A stretch of DNA of 64,000 nt from Amyelois transitella. Its lineage: Eukaryota > Arthropoda > Insecta > Lepidoptera > Pyralidae. The notes below the pieces were generated by a model. The model saw only the letters and a program-made list of their open reading frames with translations. It did not search any database and was not told where the DNA came from. Every line of letters begins with the position of its first letter. Position 1 is the first letter of the stretch. The translations under genes were made by a program, and so were the position numbers. The DNA lies in NCBI RefSeq assembly GCF_032362555.1, contig NC_083507.1, forward strand, positions 251,001-315,000, written 5' to 3'. Positions 49,451-61,278 of this stretch are shown here, one piece after another.

Positions 49451-50745
49451 TTCTTTTTTGTTTTATTTAAAAATAACCGTTATTTAATTCCTAAAAAAAT
49501 ATTGTATTGATGACAAGAACCTAAAGTCATGATCACCTTTCTATTGGCATGCCGTTTGTTTCAATTGCTCAATTTTCTTTTTGTATTATTTTGTCTTTTA
49601 AACTGAAATATCAATTTAGTGTTGAAAATTACATGGCATTTAAATCATTTTCAATTATTTTGTATTACATGGGATGGGCGCTTGAACCATTTTGCTGTCC
49701 AGTTATTTGTTCACTTCAAGCATTTGACTCATTTTGCTGTCAAGTTATTTGTTCATTTCAAGCATTTAACTCATTTTGCCTTTCCCTGGAAAAGTGTCAT
49801 TTTGATGTAAGCGCCATAAAATTACTGAAATATTGCTAAATAGTAACAGAAATAATGGTTTTACGTACTTTTAAACCTTATAAATATACTGTATTAATTT
49901 TATCAAAATCGGTCAAGCCATTTTTTTACAGCGAATTTTTTTCCAAAAATTAAAACTTTAAACCGCTTTTTCTCAGCTTTCACAAAATGGCGCTTACCAC
50001 AATTAGCCTTTCAACCGTCGATATACAATCAGGACATTCTTTATTATCCGTGTGGAATAATTACACTACAGATCACTCCAAAAGCAGGACGCTGATGTTG
50101 GCAAATTACTGATTGAAATATGTTGGAAAAAACTCATTTAAAACTACCGCCTTTCTCTTCCCACACTTGTGTTTGAACTGGTTATTCGTAAAGATATTTG
50201 AAATGAGAAAGGGATTAAAAATTATCGTAGAGCCTAGAAAGTTTCTGAAATAAGACCTAGCAAAATCGTTTTTTCCCCCATATTCACCTATATTTTAAAT
50301 CTCAACAAAATCGTCAGAGCTATTATCGAAATCGTGGATACACATTCATTTAGGATAATATTTGTATATATACTATTCTACTATTCGGTCCTATATATAA
50401 TCGATTGATTGAAAAACTTGTATCATGTGCATGTCTTCCCCATCCCTAGATGACTTGTCATTCTTGTCATAAAATTTTTCAATTCTACAACTCGTCAAAT
50501 TAGATAAATTCGGCGATTCATTCGGTCAGTTCAACTTTATTTTAATTTTATCTAATTTATTTAACTGATTTTTAATTAAAAAATTTTACTTAACTGCTCC
50601 TAAAATTACAGCACAAACAAATTATTACTTTTAGCGTTCGGTCCAAAAGTTAGTCGGTTTCTATCACGCAAACACACCGAGTGGTTATCTAGTGTGGTCG
50701 TGGCAGCAGTCGGAGTTAGTCGTTAGGGCTCACAGATCAGGCGAC
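49451..50745. other. Right part of TIR element and cytochrome b5 upstream region
   Basis: Up to 50020 this is the TIR element's right subterminal region, with tandem-like CATTTTGCTGTCxAGTTATTT and TGTTCAxTTCAAGCATTT. From 50025 to 50745 the sequence is unique and AT-rich, with no other gene, and should contain the promoter and 5' UTR of cytochrome b5. Confidence 0.5.
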
Positions 50746-53700
50746 ATGGAAGAACAAGTGAAACTCTTCACCCGCGAGGAGCTGAAGGCCCGCAACACCC
50801 GCACAGATGCGATCCTCATCATACACAACGGCGTGTACGACGTCACAAAGTTCCTGGAGGAGGTCAGTTGGTATCTCATTATCAGTTCATTAATATTGGT
50901 GATAACGTGATTTCTTAATTAAATTGACATTATTAGGGATTGGATGAGTTGTGAAGGGCCAAAAAAGAGACTTAATAACTTTGAATGGATACACTTAAAA
51001 GCTGTTGAACAGATTTATCATACCCTACTAAGTACTTCAATCAACAAAGTCATGATTTCTTTTTTTTAAAGCATCCACTAGATGTTGATGTAATTATTAA
51101 TTAGAAGGTACATACAAAATATCCTAATAAAACTATAATTACACTTACAAGTCATCTCAAAAATCCATTTTTTTATTTTTATATTAAGATTGACAAAGAG
51201 ATTTTTGGCTCTGTCTACTCTGTAAGGAATAAAGATGTAATTAAATGTATGTGATGTACAGTGAAGGATAAATAAATCTTTGCAATCCTTTGTTATGTGT
51301 GATTTGATTGGATGTAGGGCAATTGCTTTCAACTAATTACTGACAATGTAAATATAAGTGCCTTGTTAGTACACTAACCTATTTACATGACAATTATTGA
51401 CACAAAAACTCAAAAGTTATTGCTTTGTATATAACTGCAGCATTCAAAGTATCCTTCACATCTCCACTCTACATAATATATACAAAATTTTATACCATTT
51501 TGTACCATTAGGGATCTGTTCTTGTGTAAAGTAATAAATTGATTCTGCCTAGTATAGTCAACAGCATGTCAACATACACAAATTCTCTGTAAATTCAACT
51601 GTTTCCTGTGACATAGAATTCTGTGCTGTGTGTAACTTGATATGTTGACTGTACTTCCAGATGTTATAGTTCTAGTCATGTTCCATTATACTTCACCTTA
51701 AAGACATTATGATGTAATTATGTTCGCTGTTGCCCAAATTTTTTTCTGCTGAAAAAAGCGGAACCCATGGATTGCCCCTTTTGGGGGTTGGGGGAAAGAT
51801 TTATATACCAGTTTTAAAGTTGGACCAGCCAATGCTCTTATGGAAAACATCATGAAGAAACCTGCACATTCAGGCAATTGGATGTGTAACCATAATCAAC
51901 CAAATACAGGTTAAGTTTACCTGCAAAGGTTGTGGAGGTCAGATGGGAGTCACTTCGTATAGAAACCCCACTCATCAAATCCAGGATATATGGTCAAAGC
52001 ATACGTTGGTCTCCTCCCCAGAGTAGTGAGGATGTACACACATACCTACATACGGTCACGTCTATACCCCTGGCGGGGTAGACATAGCCAATAGTCTTGA
52101 AAAGCCTGAATAACTAATGTTTGGCTATTTGGCTTAATGATAGAATTGAGATTCAAATATTGACAGATTGCTAGCCCATCGCCTAAAAAAGAATTCCAAG
52201 TTTGTAAGCCTATCCCTTAGTCACCTTTTATGACATCCATGGGAAAGAGATGGAGTGGTCCTATTCTTTTTTGTGAGGATGTAAACGGGACATAAACCAG
52301 AAAGTCGTCATTTAGTGTCGATCGGTTATAGTTAAACGTTGCGCTTGCTCTTAAAATGTTTAGCTCTCGCTGACGGCTCCGCCATCTACAAAAAGCCGCG
52401 ATTTTAAATTTAATGCGATCTTACAAAAAAGGCGACTAAATAAGTCACCACCCACATGCAGGTTTTTTTGCAAATCCCACGGGAAGTATAGTTTTTATCG
52501 GGATAAAAGCTTCCCTGTGTCCTTCTTTATTTAATTCAGTTGATAACCCGTCAAGAGATAACAAACAAACTAACTCACATGAGCAATTTTAATATTAGCT
52601 TGGTTGGGATTGAAAATTTCATGGAGATCGCTCTACAGTGGGTTAGCAGTAGAGGTAACAAACTAACTTATTTTTGCATTTATTATATTAGTTGGGATTA
52701 TGATTGAATATTTGACGTGGCCATAGTCGTTTATCCGCGGCCGTAACAGAATTTAATTAAATTTGTGATACCCATCTCAAATTTGTTGAAATTCTATTAC
52801 GTGTGATACCCATCACAAATTTAATGAAATTCTGTCATCGGAAACCGGGTCACTGTGCTTCCATACGTTTTGTACTCCTTTTGTCTATTGTAATTAAATT
52901 TATCAAGGTAGGTGCTCCAAATCATCGCATGAATAAAGATATACGCGCAACAAGGCCTAATAGCTTAATTTAATGCATAGAATCATAATCGTGTAGTTCC
53001 CGGCACCAAAAGACAAAATAATAGGGTAAAAATCTTAAGGTATACTAAGGGATAGGATACCTTGAGATTTTTTTTAGGCGATGGGCTAGCAACCTGTCAC
53101 TATTTGAATCTCAGTTCTATCATTAAGCCAAACAGCTGAATGTGACCTAGTGGGTATCAATCTTTTCAAAACTGTTAGCTCTGTCTATCCCGCTAGGAGA
53201 ATAGACGTGATTATATGTATGTGTGTACAAATTATAAACGTGTAGAGTCGAAAATTTCTTGAAATTTTGTAATAGCGAGCTTCTTGGTTAGCGATTGAGG
53301 AGTCCAAAAAAAAAGGAGGTTCGAGGCGTTATCAAGGAGCCCCGGGTGGTGTAGAAGAAGCTAGGGAAGACCGCGGCGGCACGACATTACAGTGGGCCAA
53401 GTTTCTCTGCAGACGAGTGTACTTCACCTACTATAGAGATGGGAATTAGATGGCGCACCGAGCCGGCATTCTTAAGCGTGCGACCCCATTCCGGAAATGC
53501 CAGGAATCCCCGTCTTTATTAAAACTGAGATCGATGAATTATTCAGTCGTCATTTCTATTTGTTGATTCCGTCTCACGAAGTTGATTATTGTTTCAGTCC
53601 TTTTGAAATTTTGTATGATTACATATTTTTTACAAAAAGCCACTCCTGTGAACCTAAACCAAAATTGTAACATGGCAAATTGAAATTATTCCCTACATCC

Positions 53701-56700
53701 ATTAATATTGAATCCCATAGACGTAGCTCTCTACTGACGCTACAACTAACAATTATCTCACAAGTTACATTTAACTTTTTTTAACTGTGGAATTATTTTA
53801 TGTGGTTATATTTCGATGGGTCTCCATTACTTTAACTTATTAAATTAATAACATTGATTAAACTTAAAAAGGTACAGCTGTTAACTTGCGCAATATATTT
53901 TAATTTCAGGGCAACAGTCATATTGCCCAAGAAGTTGTCACTGTTGCATCACAAAATAATTAATGTACAGAAATAAAACACATGTATGGAGAGGCGCGGT
54001 AAACCAGCTGCTCGCTGGAGCGAGAGTCGATATTGTGACAGGTCGTTGTTGGAAAAAACGGAAAAGACTGACACGATTGAAAATAATTGAAATGCAACGA
54101 AAGAACATCTATCGCATACCTACTATACAATACAACACAAATTATCATTATTGCCCATAAAAAAATATATAGTTATGTAGTAGAAACGTATATTATGAAT
54201 ATGTTGAGCAAAGGCGGACTTATCGCTAAGCAATCTCTTCCATATATACTACATACTCGTATATACTATAATTTCATATTTATACTATATACATTACTAA
54301 CGACCCGCCCCGGCTTCGCACGGGTGCAAAATTATAAATGGTATTATACATAAAAACCTTCCTCTTGAATCACTCTACCTGTTACAAAAAACCGCATCAA
54401 AATCCGTTGCGCATTTTTAAAGATTTAAGCATACAGACAAACACGACTAAAATAGCGACTTTGTTTTATACAATGTAGTGATATGTTGGTATAAGCCTTG
54501 CAGTGGACGAAAGAAGCTGCAAATGAAAATTAAGAGACATTCTTGATTATGCTTATGTCATATTACGAAGGCTACATTTTTAGGAGTTCTGTGAGCGTTC
54601 TAGAACTTTTTGTAATTTTAATAACAATAACAAAAAAAACACAAAAACAATGAGAGGGACATTTTTTGTTGTAACAAGCGTCGTATCTGTATAACGTTGC
54701 TACCTTTAGACTTCAGAGATCGCCAACTCCAATAATTAATGGGTTACTTACCTATAGACGTTAGTAGCTCTTGCCTCTGACTTCGTCCACTTTAAATCTA
54801 TAAATTTAACTTATTTTATTATTCTTCTGTCTTAGCTGTATTAAATGCCATCAAAAAATGTGAACCATGCACGTCACACTGAAGACACCCTTGATTGGTC
54901 GTTGACCTTGATGATGTTCCTTAACATACCTACTTCTTTTTGTGCAGCACCCGGGTGGTGAGGAAGTGCTGTTGGAGGTGGCGGGGCAGGACGCCACCGA
55001 GCCTTTTGAAGATGTCAGCCATAGTTCAGATGCCAGGTAATTTTACTATTATTTTATAAGTCCCAATCGAATCGGTCTAGACGCCAACCTCTGAATCTTA
55101 TCGGTGGAGGATATGACACGTAAAGATGAGACAGATTCACAATGACCTTAGAGGGCTACTTAGCTAGCATTGACCATCAATAACTGAGGGCAATGAACTT
55201 GTGTTCTAATTTAAGACATATGGTCGACCCCCTTCCTGAATAGAACAGAAGCTGACGTGTGATGTGGCCAAGGAGGATTTTACGCAATACTGGACCAATG
55301 TAATGTATTTACTGTGTCAATACATTAGTCTTGTCTGTTTTATAAAGGAAACATTCTGTCGGCGGCTCATTCGACAGATAAACGGTTGTCGAAGTTAAGT
55401 TTCAGTTACGTTTTATGCAAAAACGCAAAATTCCACAAGATTTAAACAGGAAACTTATCTTCAAATGTTGGAAATCCGTTCCCACATCTTTATTCAACAT
55501 TATGTTTGTGAGATTGGTTCGTATCTTTTAATCCAAATGATTGGCCCAAAAGACGCTACTTCATAAAATGATGGTCCTTGGTTCTCAGATCAAATACTGA
55601 TGATGTGACAATGTTAAGAAACCCAGCGAGAAGGTGCACATAACACTTACAAGGGCAAATCGATTTTTACTCTGAGGATCCGAACTTGATTAATTAATGT
55701 GGTTTTTATTAATAGACCAATATGAGGCGCGTGTTGAGTACACTTGTACTCTTTAAAATAACTACATTACAATTTAGAACTATTTGTAACTATTAAATTA
55801 TGAACGCTGTTATATACACAGCCCTTATAACAGTTTCACAAAACTCAGAGCTCAATGTGATTCGAAAAGATATAATTTAAATTAGACTCTATTGACTGCA
55901 CATTTACGAGTATATCAAAATCATGTGAAAACCATTGCCACTGCAACTTGCTATTAATTTGTATTTCGAACTAGCTGTCTCCGCGACTTCGTCCGCGTGG
56001 AATAGTTATTTTGGGCATCATAGAAGCCCTTAAGGGTGTATAATCCTCTCCGTTTTTTTTTTTCACATTTACATTACTTCTTCGCACCTAAAAGTTGCAG
56101 CTTGTCGGCCTGATGTTATATAGCCTCTTCGATAAATGGTCTATTCAACACAAAAAGAATTTTTCAATTCGTACCAGTCGTTCCTGAGATTAGCGCGTTC
56201 AAACAAAGAAACAAACTCTTCAGCTTTATAATATTAGTATAGATAGACAATAACAATTATCCCCATTCGCAGGTCGCTGATGAAGAAGTACAAGATCGGC
56301 GAGCTGGTGGAGGCGGACCGCAAGCAATCCAAGCCCGCGTACGCCGCCGACTGGAACGACCAGGCGCAGGAGCAGGGCAAGTGCGTACTCGCCTAGTACA
56401 CCACCACTTGTCACTCGGCCACTGTAGCGAACAAACACGCGCTCACACCACCACAGTGTAGGGTATATAGAATCGAATACTGAATTCGGGACCGGAGGAT
56501 TTGTTTTTACAAAAATTCTTTTTTTTTACTTCTTATTTTGCGATATTTTGCTATAGATTCTTTTAGTAGAATAGCTTTATTGCTATGTCGTGAGTTAGAA
56601 AGGTGTTCACATATCAAATGTAAACATTTGTTCGTATCCTGAGATTTCACCCACGACACCATTAGTTGACTCTATATATCATTCTACTCTGTGGCACGGC

Positions 56701-59700
56701 CCTCGCACGTTTACGTTCCTATCATTTCAACTTAAGCAGGGTCAAAGGGGTCACAAATACAATATGTTCATGGTGCTATTCTTAGTTTGGTTGCATGATA
56801 ACATGGGGTTACGACATTTCGGGACGACTATTCATTTTTTCATTGCAAGCTCAAATCTGCAGCTCAAAAGATAAAAACGCTCAATTGTTTTTAGTATCAG
56901 AAACTTTAAATTTTGTTTGTTTCGTTCAGATTTTATGAAGAATAAAAAATTTTATAAGTACAATTTAAAAATACTTAACACTTTCTATAACCTTCGGATT
57001 TGTGTGAAAATTGTACAATATTTTTAGAAACAGTTACAACTTTTTTCTAAACACATACAAATTTTTAAATTTTCCTAATGTTTATTATATTTAGAGATAT
57101 ATTTATCGGCTCTAGTACCAGTGTGATAACTAGTTAGATGTATTGCATAGCACTGAATGTGCACATGGCTCTGTGTTAGATCAGTAACGTATAGAACACT
57201 ATAAGTAGTTTTAGCTCGCGCACCGTATTCATGTTACGTCGCTTGGTCTCTGTGATTTTTATGATCTTTAGATTTTTATATTAAATTGTACTAAGTTATT
57301 ATATTTGTGTACTTAAATTTTCTTTTAGAAAATAAATACGTATATTCCATGTCGCAACATTACGGATCTCAAAAAAAATAAAATGCTTTTTAGAAATTAA
57401 CGTAAGACCGTGCTGCATTGGTCTCGGTATTATTATTATTATGATTTTATATTTTTCGCCAAATACCTTTAGATAACATTTTATTCCATACCATCAAGTA
57501 GATTAGCTATGGTAATAGTGTACTTAAAAAAAAGACAAAACATAATCTTTTATCTTTATGAAAGCGTTTATCCTTCAATGTAAATGTATAATGCATTTTA
57601 GTTCACATTTTAGGAATCGTATTTTTGTTAGATTATGGTGCTTAAATATGAAATGTATACAGTGTCTATAAATTACACGTTGTTGTCGTTGCTCAATAAA
57701 ACTCATTTATGAAAATTGCCTACTCATTTCACTTCCCGCTTTGAACACCTAGTTTTTTTTTCGTCTACACAGATCCATGTGCCATTTGTTTTTATATCCC
57801 TGTTACGATTAGCTTAGCGTATTTACTCAGAATATAACTTATTAGACATAAATACTAAAGATATATATGTGAAAGTTTGAAAGGATGTTTGTTGTTCTCT
57901 CACGCTAAAACTACTGAACAGATTTTCATGAAACTATTGTAATATAATAGACATGTCTAAGCTATATTAGAGGAACGTGCATGTTAACCTGCCTGCGCAG
58001 CATGTCACGCGCGACGCCGTTTTTATCGCGCGGAAAAATAACGCTGTTTATTTATTTATTTACTAGCTGTGCCCGCGACGTCGTCCGCATGGAATAGTTA
58101 TTTTGGGAATCATTGAAGCCCTTAACGATGAATAATTTTCCCCAATTTTTTTTTCATATTCTCCATTATTTCTTTGCTCATAATAGTTGCAGTGTGATGT
58201 TATATAGCCTAAAACCCTCCTTGATAAATGGTCTATTCAACACAAAAATTTCCTGAGGTTAGCGCGTTCAAACAAACAAACTCTTTAGCTTTATAATGCT
58301 AGCATAGATTTTGTACACCAACAGTGTTTACATACTACATGTATTTAAACACACTTATTATGACGTAAAGGAAGCTATAAAAATGAATTAACGAGTACAA
58401 TACAACTGAATGTGGCCTTTCAGTCTTTACGAGATTGTCTACCCCGTAAGGGATAAAGACGTGATTGTATGTATGTATGATATATCTGTACATAGATATC
58501 TACGAACGACAGTAACTATCAACACTGGCTGATGGTGTCAGAGCACGTAATATAAAAAATAAGCAGATTTTGAATTATCTCATAAGAGTGAAGCGTGCAA
58601 AATTACTAGTAGGTACCTACAATAAATTATGGGAACTATATTTTCTATCACCAAAATTTATATTTGTCATCAAGTTGTATCACCTAATAAATAGATCTAT
58701 CGCCACGAAATATTTTCGTTCTCAGATAAACAAAAATTGTTCCCAGGTATGAATTATCAAATTAATGTTAATATATGTGTAAAATAAGAGATCTATAACC
58801 AATAAAATTATATTGAATTACATGAATATAAACTTCGTTCTTATAATAATAGTTTTGTTACTTAAATAATAGCTCTGTGCTCAGAATGGTAGATCTGTCA
58901 CCAAATAAATCGATTATCGATCCCTGACTGCGACTCCTTTTTATTTGATATTTTGTCACCAATACAGTAGTAACATTTTATTTCGTTCAGATATTAAATT
59001 AAAAGTATTCGTTACCAATTTAATACATCAATTTATAATTTTAATGAAAAAATGATCAAAGGGGCGGAGACAAATTGGCGCGCTTTAAAAATTGACCAAT
59101 CCGGCCTCAACGATGGGTAGTAGTTAACTATTGACTATTTTAACTTTAATTAAGTGTTTTATCTACTATTCTGCTAGCCATAAGCCAGCTATTTTAAACC
59201 AGCGCTGATTGTTCAGTGGTTATTATTTTTAAGAATAAATATTGATTATTTTAACTTTAATTAAGTGTTTTATCTACTATTCTGCTAGCCATAAGCCAGC
59301 TATTTTAAACCAGCGCTGATTGTTCAGTGGTAATTATTTTCAACAATAAATATTGATTATTTTAACTTTAATTGTTTTATTTACTACTCTGCTAAAAATT
59401 TTATTTAAATATAATTTATACTACCAGTGGAAATTTAGAATCTTGGGAGTCTAGTTAAGTAGCAGAATCTTTTGGTTGAAACGATGATGACAACCCTAAT
59501 TTTTTATTTGAACTTAATGCAATTTTCTAGTAACATAGTATGATTTATTGGTGATCTCTTTAAATTAGTTTGCTTAAATACTTATTAGGACACACCTATT
59601 ATAATACATACAAAAACATTTATTTGGTACTAGACCTTATATCTCAGGATTTTAGGTGATTTATTGTGGAACTGATTTTGCATTGTTTGGTGACTACATT

Positions 59701-60564
59701 TTGGTGACAGATCTACTATGTTGAGGACAAACCCTATTATTTAAGAAACACAAAACTAATTAAATTGGTGATAGCTTAAATGATACCCATAAATTATCTT
59801 TATGCTTCTAGTTTGTAAATAGGTGATGTGAAGTGTTCCTATGGCATGAAAATTTCATTTGATTGAAATAACAAAGTGAACCTCGTTTTTCATTATCTTT
59901 GCCGTAACGATCGATGAATCTGAATTGATAACAGAGCGAGTGAGTGCAATATTTCTCGCAACATTATAGCTTTAACGGTGACCAGTGTTCCTTTGTGTAG
60001 TAAATTTTGCTAATGGTTGCCGGCGACTCTACTTTTTTTAAGTTATTTGAAAATGATGTCCTTTAGTCGCTTTCTCAACGATCCCGTGGAGACATGGTGC
60101 TCTCTTGATGTTATGGAAATTATTTCTAGTTTAATATAAGTAGATGAGCTGCGTTATTTGCCGACATACTATTTTTCCAATAAGCTAGTAGTAGTACTAG
60201 TATAATAGAACTCAAAATATCATAAACTGTTCCACTAAGATCCTATAGATACAGGCACACTACACTATTACATTTGACCCTCTGATGTGATGTGTGTCGT
60301 TTGGTATTGCTATTATTAAAAAAAATATATTCTGAATTTGTGAGGGAGGGCAGCCGAACTATTCTGCAGGTACCAATGTTACCATAGTTAGATACAATTC
60401 CTTTTTTTTTCGTTTGACACTGCAGAATGGTTAGATAATCAGTTTCTCAAACATGTATGTTCCACTACAAAATGTTTATCTTCCACAGCTCCTGGACCGC
60501 CTGGCTGGCGCCGCTGCTGCTGGGCGTGGCGGCCACCATCCTCTACCGCTACATGTTCGCGTAG
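50746..60564 (+). CDS. Cyt-b5: Cytochrome b5, membrane-anchored isoform
   Basis: Four exons join in phase to 129 codons plus stop: 50746-50862 (donor GTCAGT), 54948-55036 (acceptor TGTGCAG, donor GTAATT), 56273-56380 (acceptor TTCGCAG, donor GTGCGT) and 60489-60564 (acceptor CCACAG, stop TAG). The start is the ATG of [17 protein letters not shown] in good context (GCGACATGG). The heme core is complete: axial ligands His 40 in HPGG and His 64 in DVSHSSDAR, with [11 protein letters not shown] between them. Exon 4 encodes [20 protein letters not shown] then YMFA, a single C-terminal transmembrane anchor for the ER membrane. It passes electrons to fatty acyl desaturases and some P450s on the cytosolic face. 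Length is normal for the family (about 130). An alternative ending in exon 3 is described separately. Confidence 0.94.
51843..52010 (+). repeat. Dispersed repeat related to 27025-27190
   Basis: GAAACCTGCACATTCAGGCA and GGTTGTGGAGGTCAGATGGG are shared, in reverse complement, with 27060-27180. It lies in cytochrome b5 intron 1 beside a SINE. Confidence 0.6.
52030..52275 (+). repeat. SINE-like repeat
   Basis: GGTCACGTCTATACCCCTGG, GCGGGGTAGACATAGCC, TTGAGATTCAAATATTGACA and GAGATGGAGTGGTCCTATTC occur in family order, ending at TTTTTT. Confidence 0.8.
52276..53055. other. Intronic sequence with decayed repeat
   Basis: Contains a generic insect repeat fragment (GCAAATCCCACGGGAAGTAT, AAACAAACTAACTCACATG) at 52470-52580. 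The rest is unique and non-coding. Confidence 0.4.
53056..53230 (-). repeat. SINE-like repeat, reverse orientation
   Basis: AGGCGATGGGCTAGCAACCT, GTCACTATTTGAATCTCAGT and AGACGTGATTATATGTATGT are the reversed family order. Confidence 0.8.
54298..54480 (+). repeat. Dispersed repeat, ACCCGCCCCGGCTTCGCACG family
   Basis: Head CGACCCGCCCCGGCTTCGCA, then CCGCATCAAAATCCGTTGCG and AAGCATACAGACAAACA, ending TTTTATACAATGTAGTGAT. Repeats with this head are frequent in arthropod introns. It is non-coding. Confidence 0.7.
55037..55971. other. Cytochrome b5 intron 2, no other feature
   Basis: AT-rich unique sequence with no supported exon or repeat. Confidence 0.4.
55972..56246 (+). repeat. Dispersed repeat, GCGACTTCGTCCGCG family, next to exon 3
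   Basis: Complete copy from ACTAGCTGTCTCCGCGACTT to AATATTAGTATAGAT. It ends 26 bp before cytochrome b5 exon 3, so the branch site of that intron must lie within or at the edge of the repeat. Confidence 0.85.
56273..56396 (+). CDS. Cyt-b5: Cytochrome b5 alternative terminal exon with CaaX-like tail
   Basis: If the donor at 56380/56381 is not used, exon 3 continues four codons beyond QEQGK as C-V-L-A and stops at TAG (56394-56396). The product is 109 residues: the whole heme domain without the transmembrane anchor, with CVLA as the last four residues. C-aliphatic-aliphatic-Ala is a recognisable CaaX box, so the short form could be soluble or prenylated. About 1.3 kb of unique, repeat-free sequence with AATAAA at 57331 and 57695 follows, as expected for a 3' UTR. 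Confidence 0.5.
57331..57336 (+). terminator. Polyadenylation signal, cytochrome b5 short form, proximal
   Basis: AATAAA in AGAAAATAAATACG, about 935 bp after the alternative stop. Confidence 0.4.
57695..57700 (+). terminator. Polyadenylation signal, cytochrome b5 short form, distal
   Basis: AATAAA in GCTCAATAAAACTC, after which the sequence turns into repeat-bearing intron. This makes it the likelier end of the short transcript. Confidence 0.45.
57995..58048. repeat. Palindromic MITE (GCACGCGCGAC family), left half only
   Basis: GCAGCATGTCACGCGCGACG, then CCGTTTTTATCGCGCGGAAA, broken at the centre by the repeat beginning at 58062. Confidence 0.75.
58062..58312 (+). repeat. Dispersed repeat, GCGACGTCGTCCGC family
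   Basis: From ACTAGCTGTGCCCGCGACGT to AATGCTAGCATAGAT, with an internal deletion in the CAACACAAAAA-TTTTTCAATT region. It interrupts the MITE at 57995. Confidence 0.8.
58415..58478 (-). repeat. SINE-like repeat, tail fragment, reverse orientation
   Basis: GTCTACCCCGTAAGGGATAA, AGACGTGATTGTATGTATGT. Confidence 0.65.
58640..59790. mobile_element. Diverged palindromic element with TAGATCTGTCACC motifs
   Basis: TAGATCTGTCACCAAATAAA at about 58890 on the left faces TTTTGGTGACAGATCTACTA at about 59698 on the right. Further weaker mirror pairs are ATCACCAAAATTTAT/ATTGGTGATAG-type. The centre holds a short tandem repeat. The arms are well below 90% identical, so it is an old foldback-type element of unknown class. 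Confidence 0.45.
59130..59395. repeat. 111-bp tandem repeat, about 2.4 copies
   Basis: Starts of successive units at 59130, 59241 and 59352 (ATTGAxTATTTTAACTTTAA). The first two units share CTACTATTCTGCTAGCCATA and GCGCTGATTGTTCAGTGGT almost perfectly. Confidence 0.85.
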
Positions 60565-61131
60565 TGTCCCCGCAGCCCCCGCGCAGCCCCACGCATAGCC
60601 TCAGGAAGAGCAGAGTCCGCCCTCGGGTCAATGACCGGCCCCCGTTGCAAACCGTCTATGAAACGCTACGCTACGTTAAAACTCGTCGTTATTATCTGTT
60701 CTTTCTATGATCTGTGGAAAAAACTTGACCAATAAGACGAATCATGTGACGTTTTTGTGGGTCTTATAGTATCTAACACTTCAGTTTGACACACGTCTCA
60801 TGTCCAATAGAGGTGAAAAACTGACAGAATAATTAAGTATAATTAGGGTGAAAATAGCTGTAATAATGAAGAAAGATTATTTGAAATCAATATTATTATG
60901 GTGCCTTTTTAATGTTGAAGTCCGATTGGTCCAAGTTGCGATTTGTTGCAAGTCATTATTTACTTTTAGGCGAGTAGGCGACCAATACTGGAAGAGTTTC
61001 TTCAGCTGGTGCATCTTCTCTTACGAGTAGTCTATTTGTTTGGGAGAATTACCGTCACCTTTTTGTTGTTGATTTTGTTTGGTTTTCATCTTAAACAAGA
61101 GCTTCGCTCCGTACACACTCATCTTATTATC

Positions 61132-61225
61132 ACAAGATAACCTGACAAACCTACTTTTAACCAAATATTTACGTTGATATATGTGTGGCTTGGGAAGTTT
61201 TAGGTAGGTTTGTAGATTATCTTGT
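61132..61225 (+). other. Stem-loop in the probable cytochrome b5 3' UTR
   Basis: ACAAGATAACCTGACAAACC then TAC (61132-61154) pairs with GTAGGTTTGTAGATTATCTT then GT (61204-61225), with one mismatch, one bulge and a 49-nt loop. Confidence 0.6.
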
Positions 61226-61272
61226 TTTGTGACCTAAACATAAGCGAGCGAGCGCCATTTAAGTTGTAATTA

Positions 61273-61278
61273 AATAAA
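61273..61278 (+). terminator. Polyadenylation signal candidate, cytochrome b5 long form
   Basis: AATAAA in AATTAAATAAAAGCTC, about 710 bp after the stop. A further AATAAA at 63077 could serve a longer form. Confidence 0.4.

Larger units (their letters stand above)
46212..50020. mobile_element. TIR DNA transposon of unknown superfamily, about 3.8 kb with nested insertions
   Basis: The left end CGACGGTTGAAAGGCTAATT continuing GTGTCAAGCGACATTTT is repeated inverted at the right (AAAATGGCGCTTACCACAAT, then TAGCCTTTCAACCGTCG), about 36 bp with three mismatches. ATAT flanks both sides. Subterminal regions carry many spaced variants of GCGCTTGAxxCATTTT (46336, 46550, 46633, 49679, 49718), as in hAT- or Academ-like ends. 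No transposase frame is left. The centre holds two RTE-like fragments and a foldback element. Confidence 0.65.

Noticed and set aside
49549-49839. 96-codon plus ORF with CCPVICSLQAFDSFCCQVICS repeats
   Set aside because: It derives from tandem subterminal repeats of the TIR element, not a protein gene.
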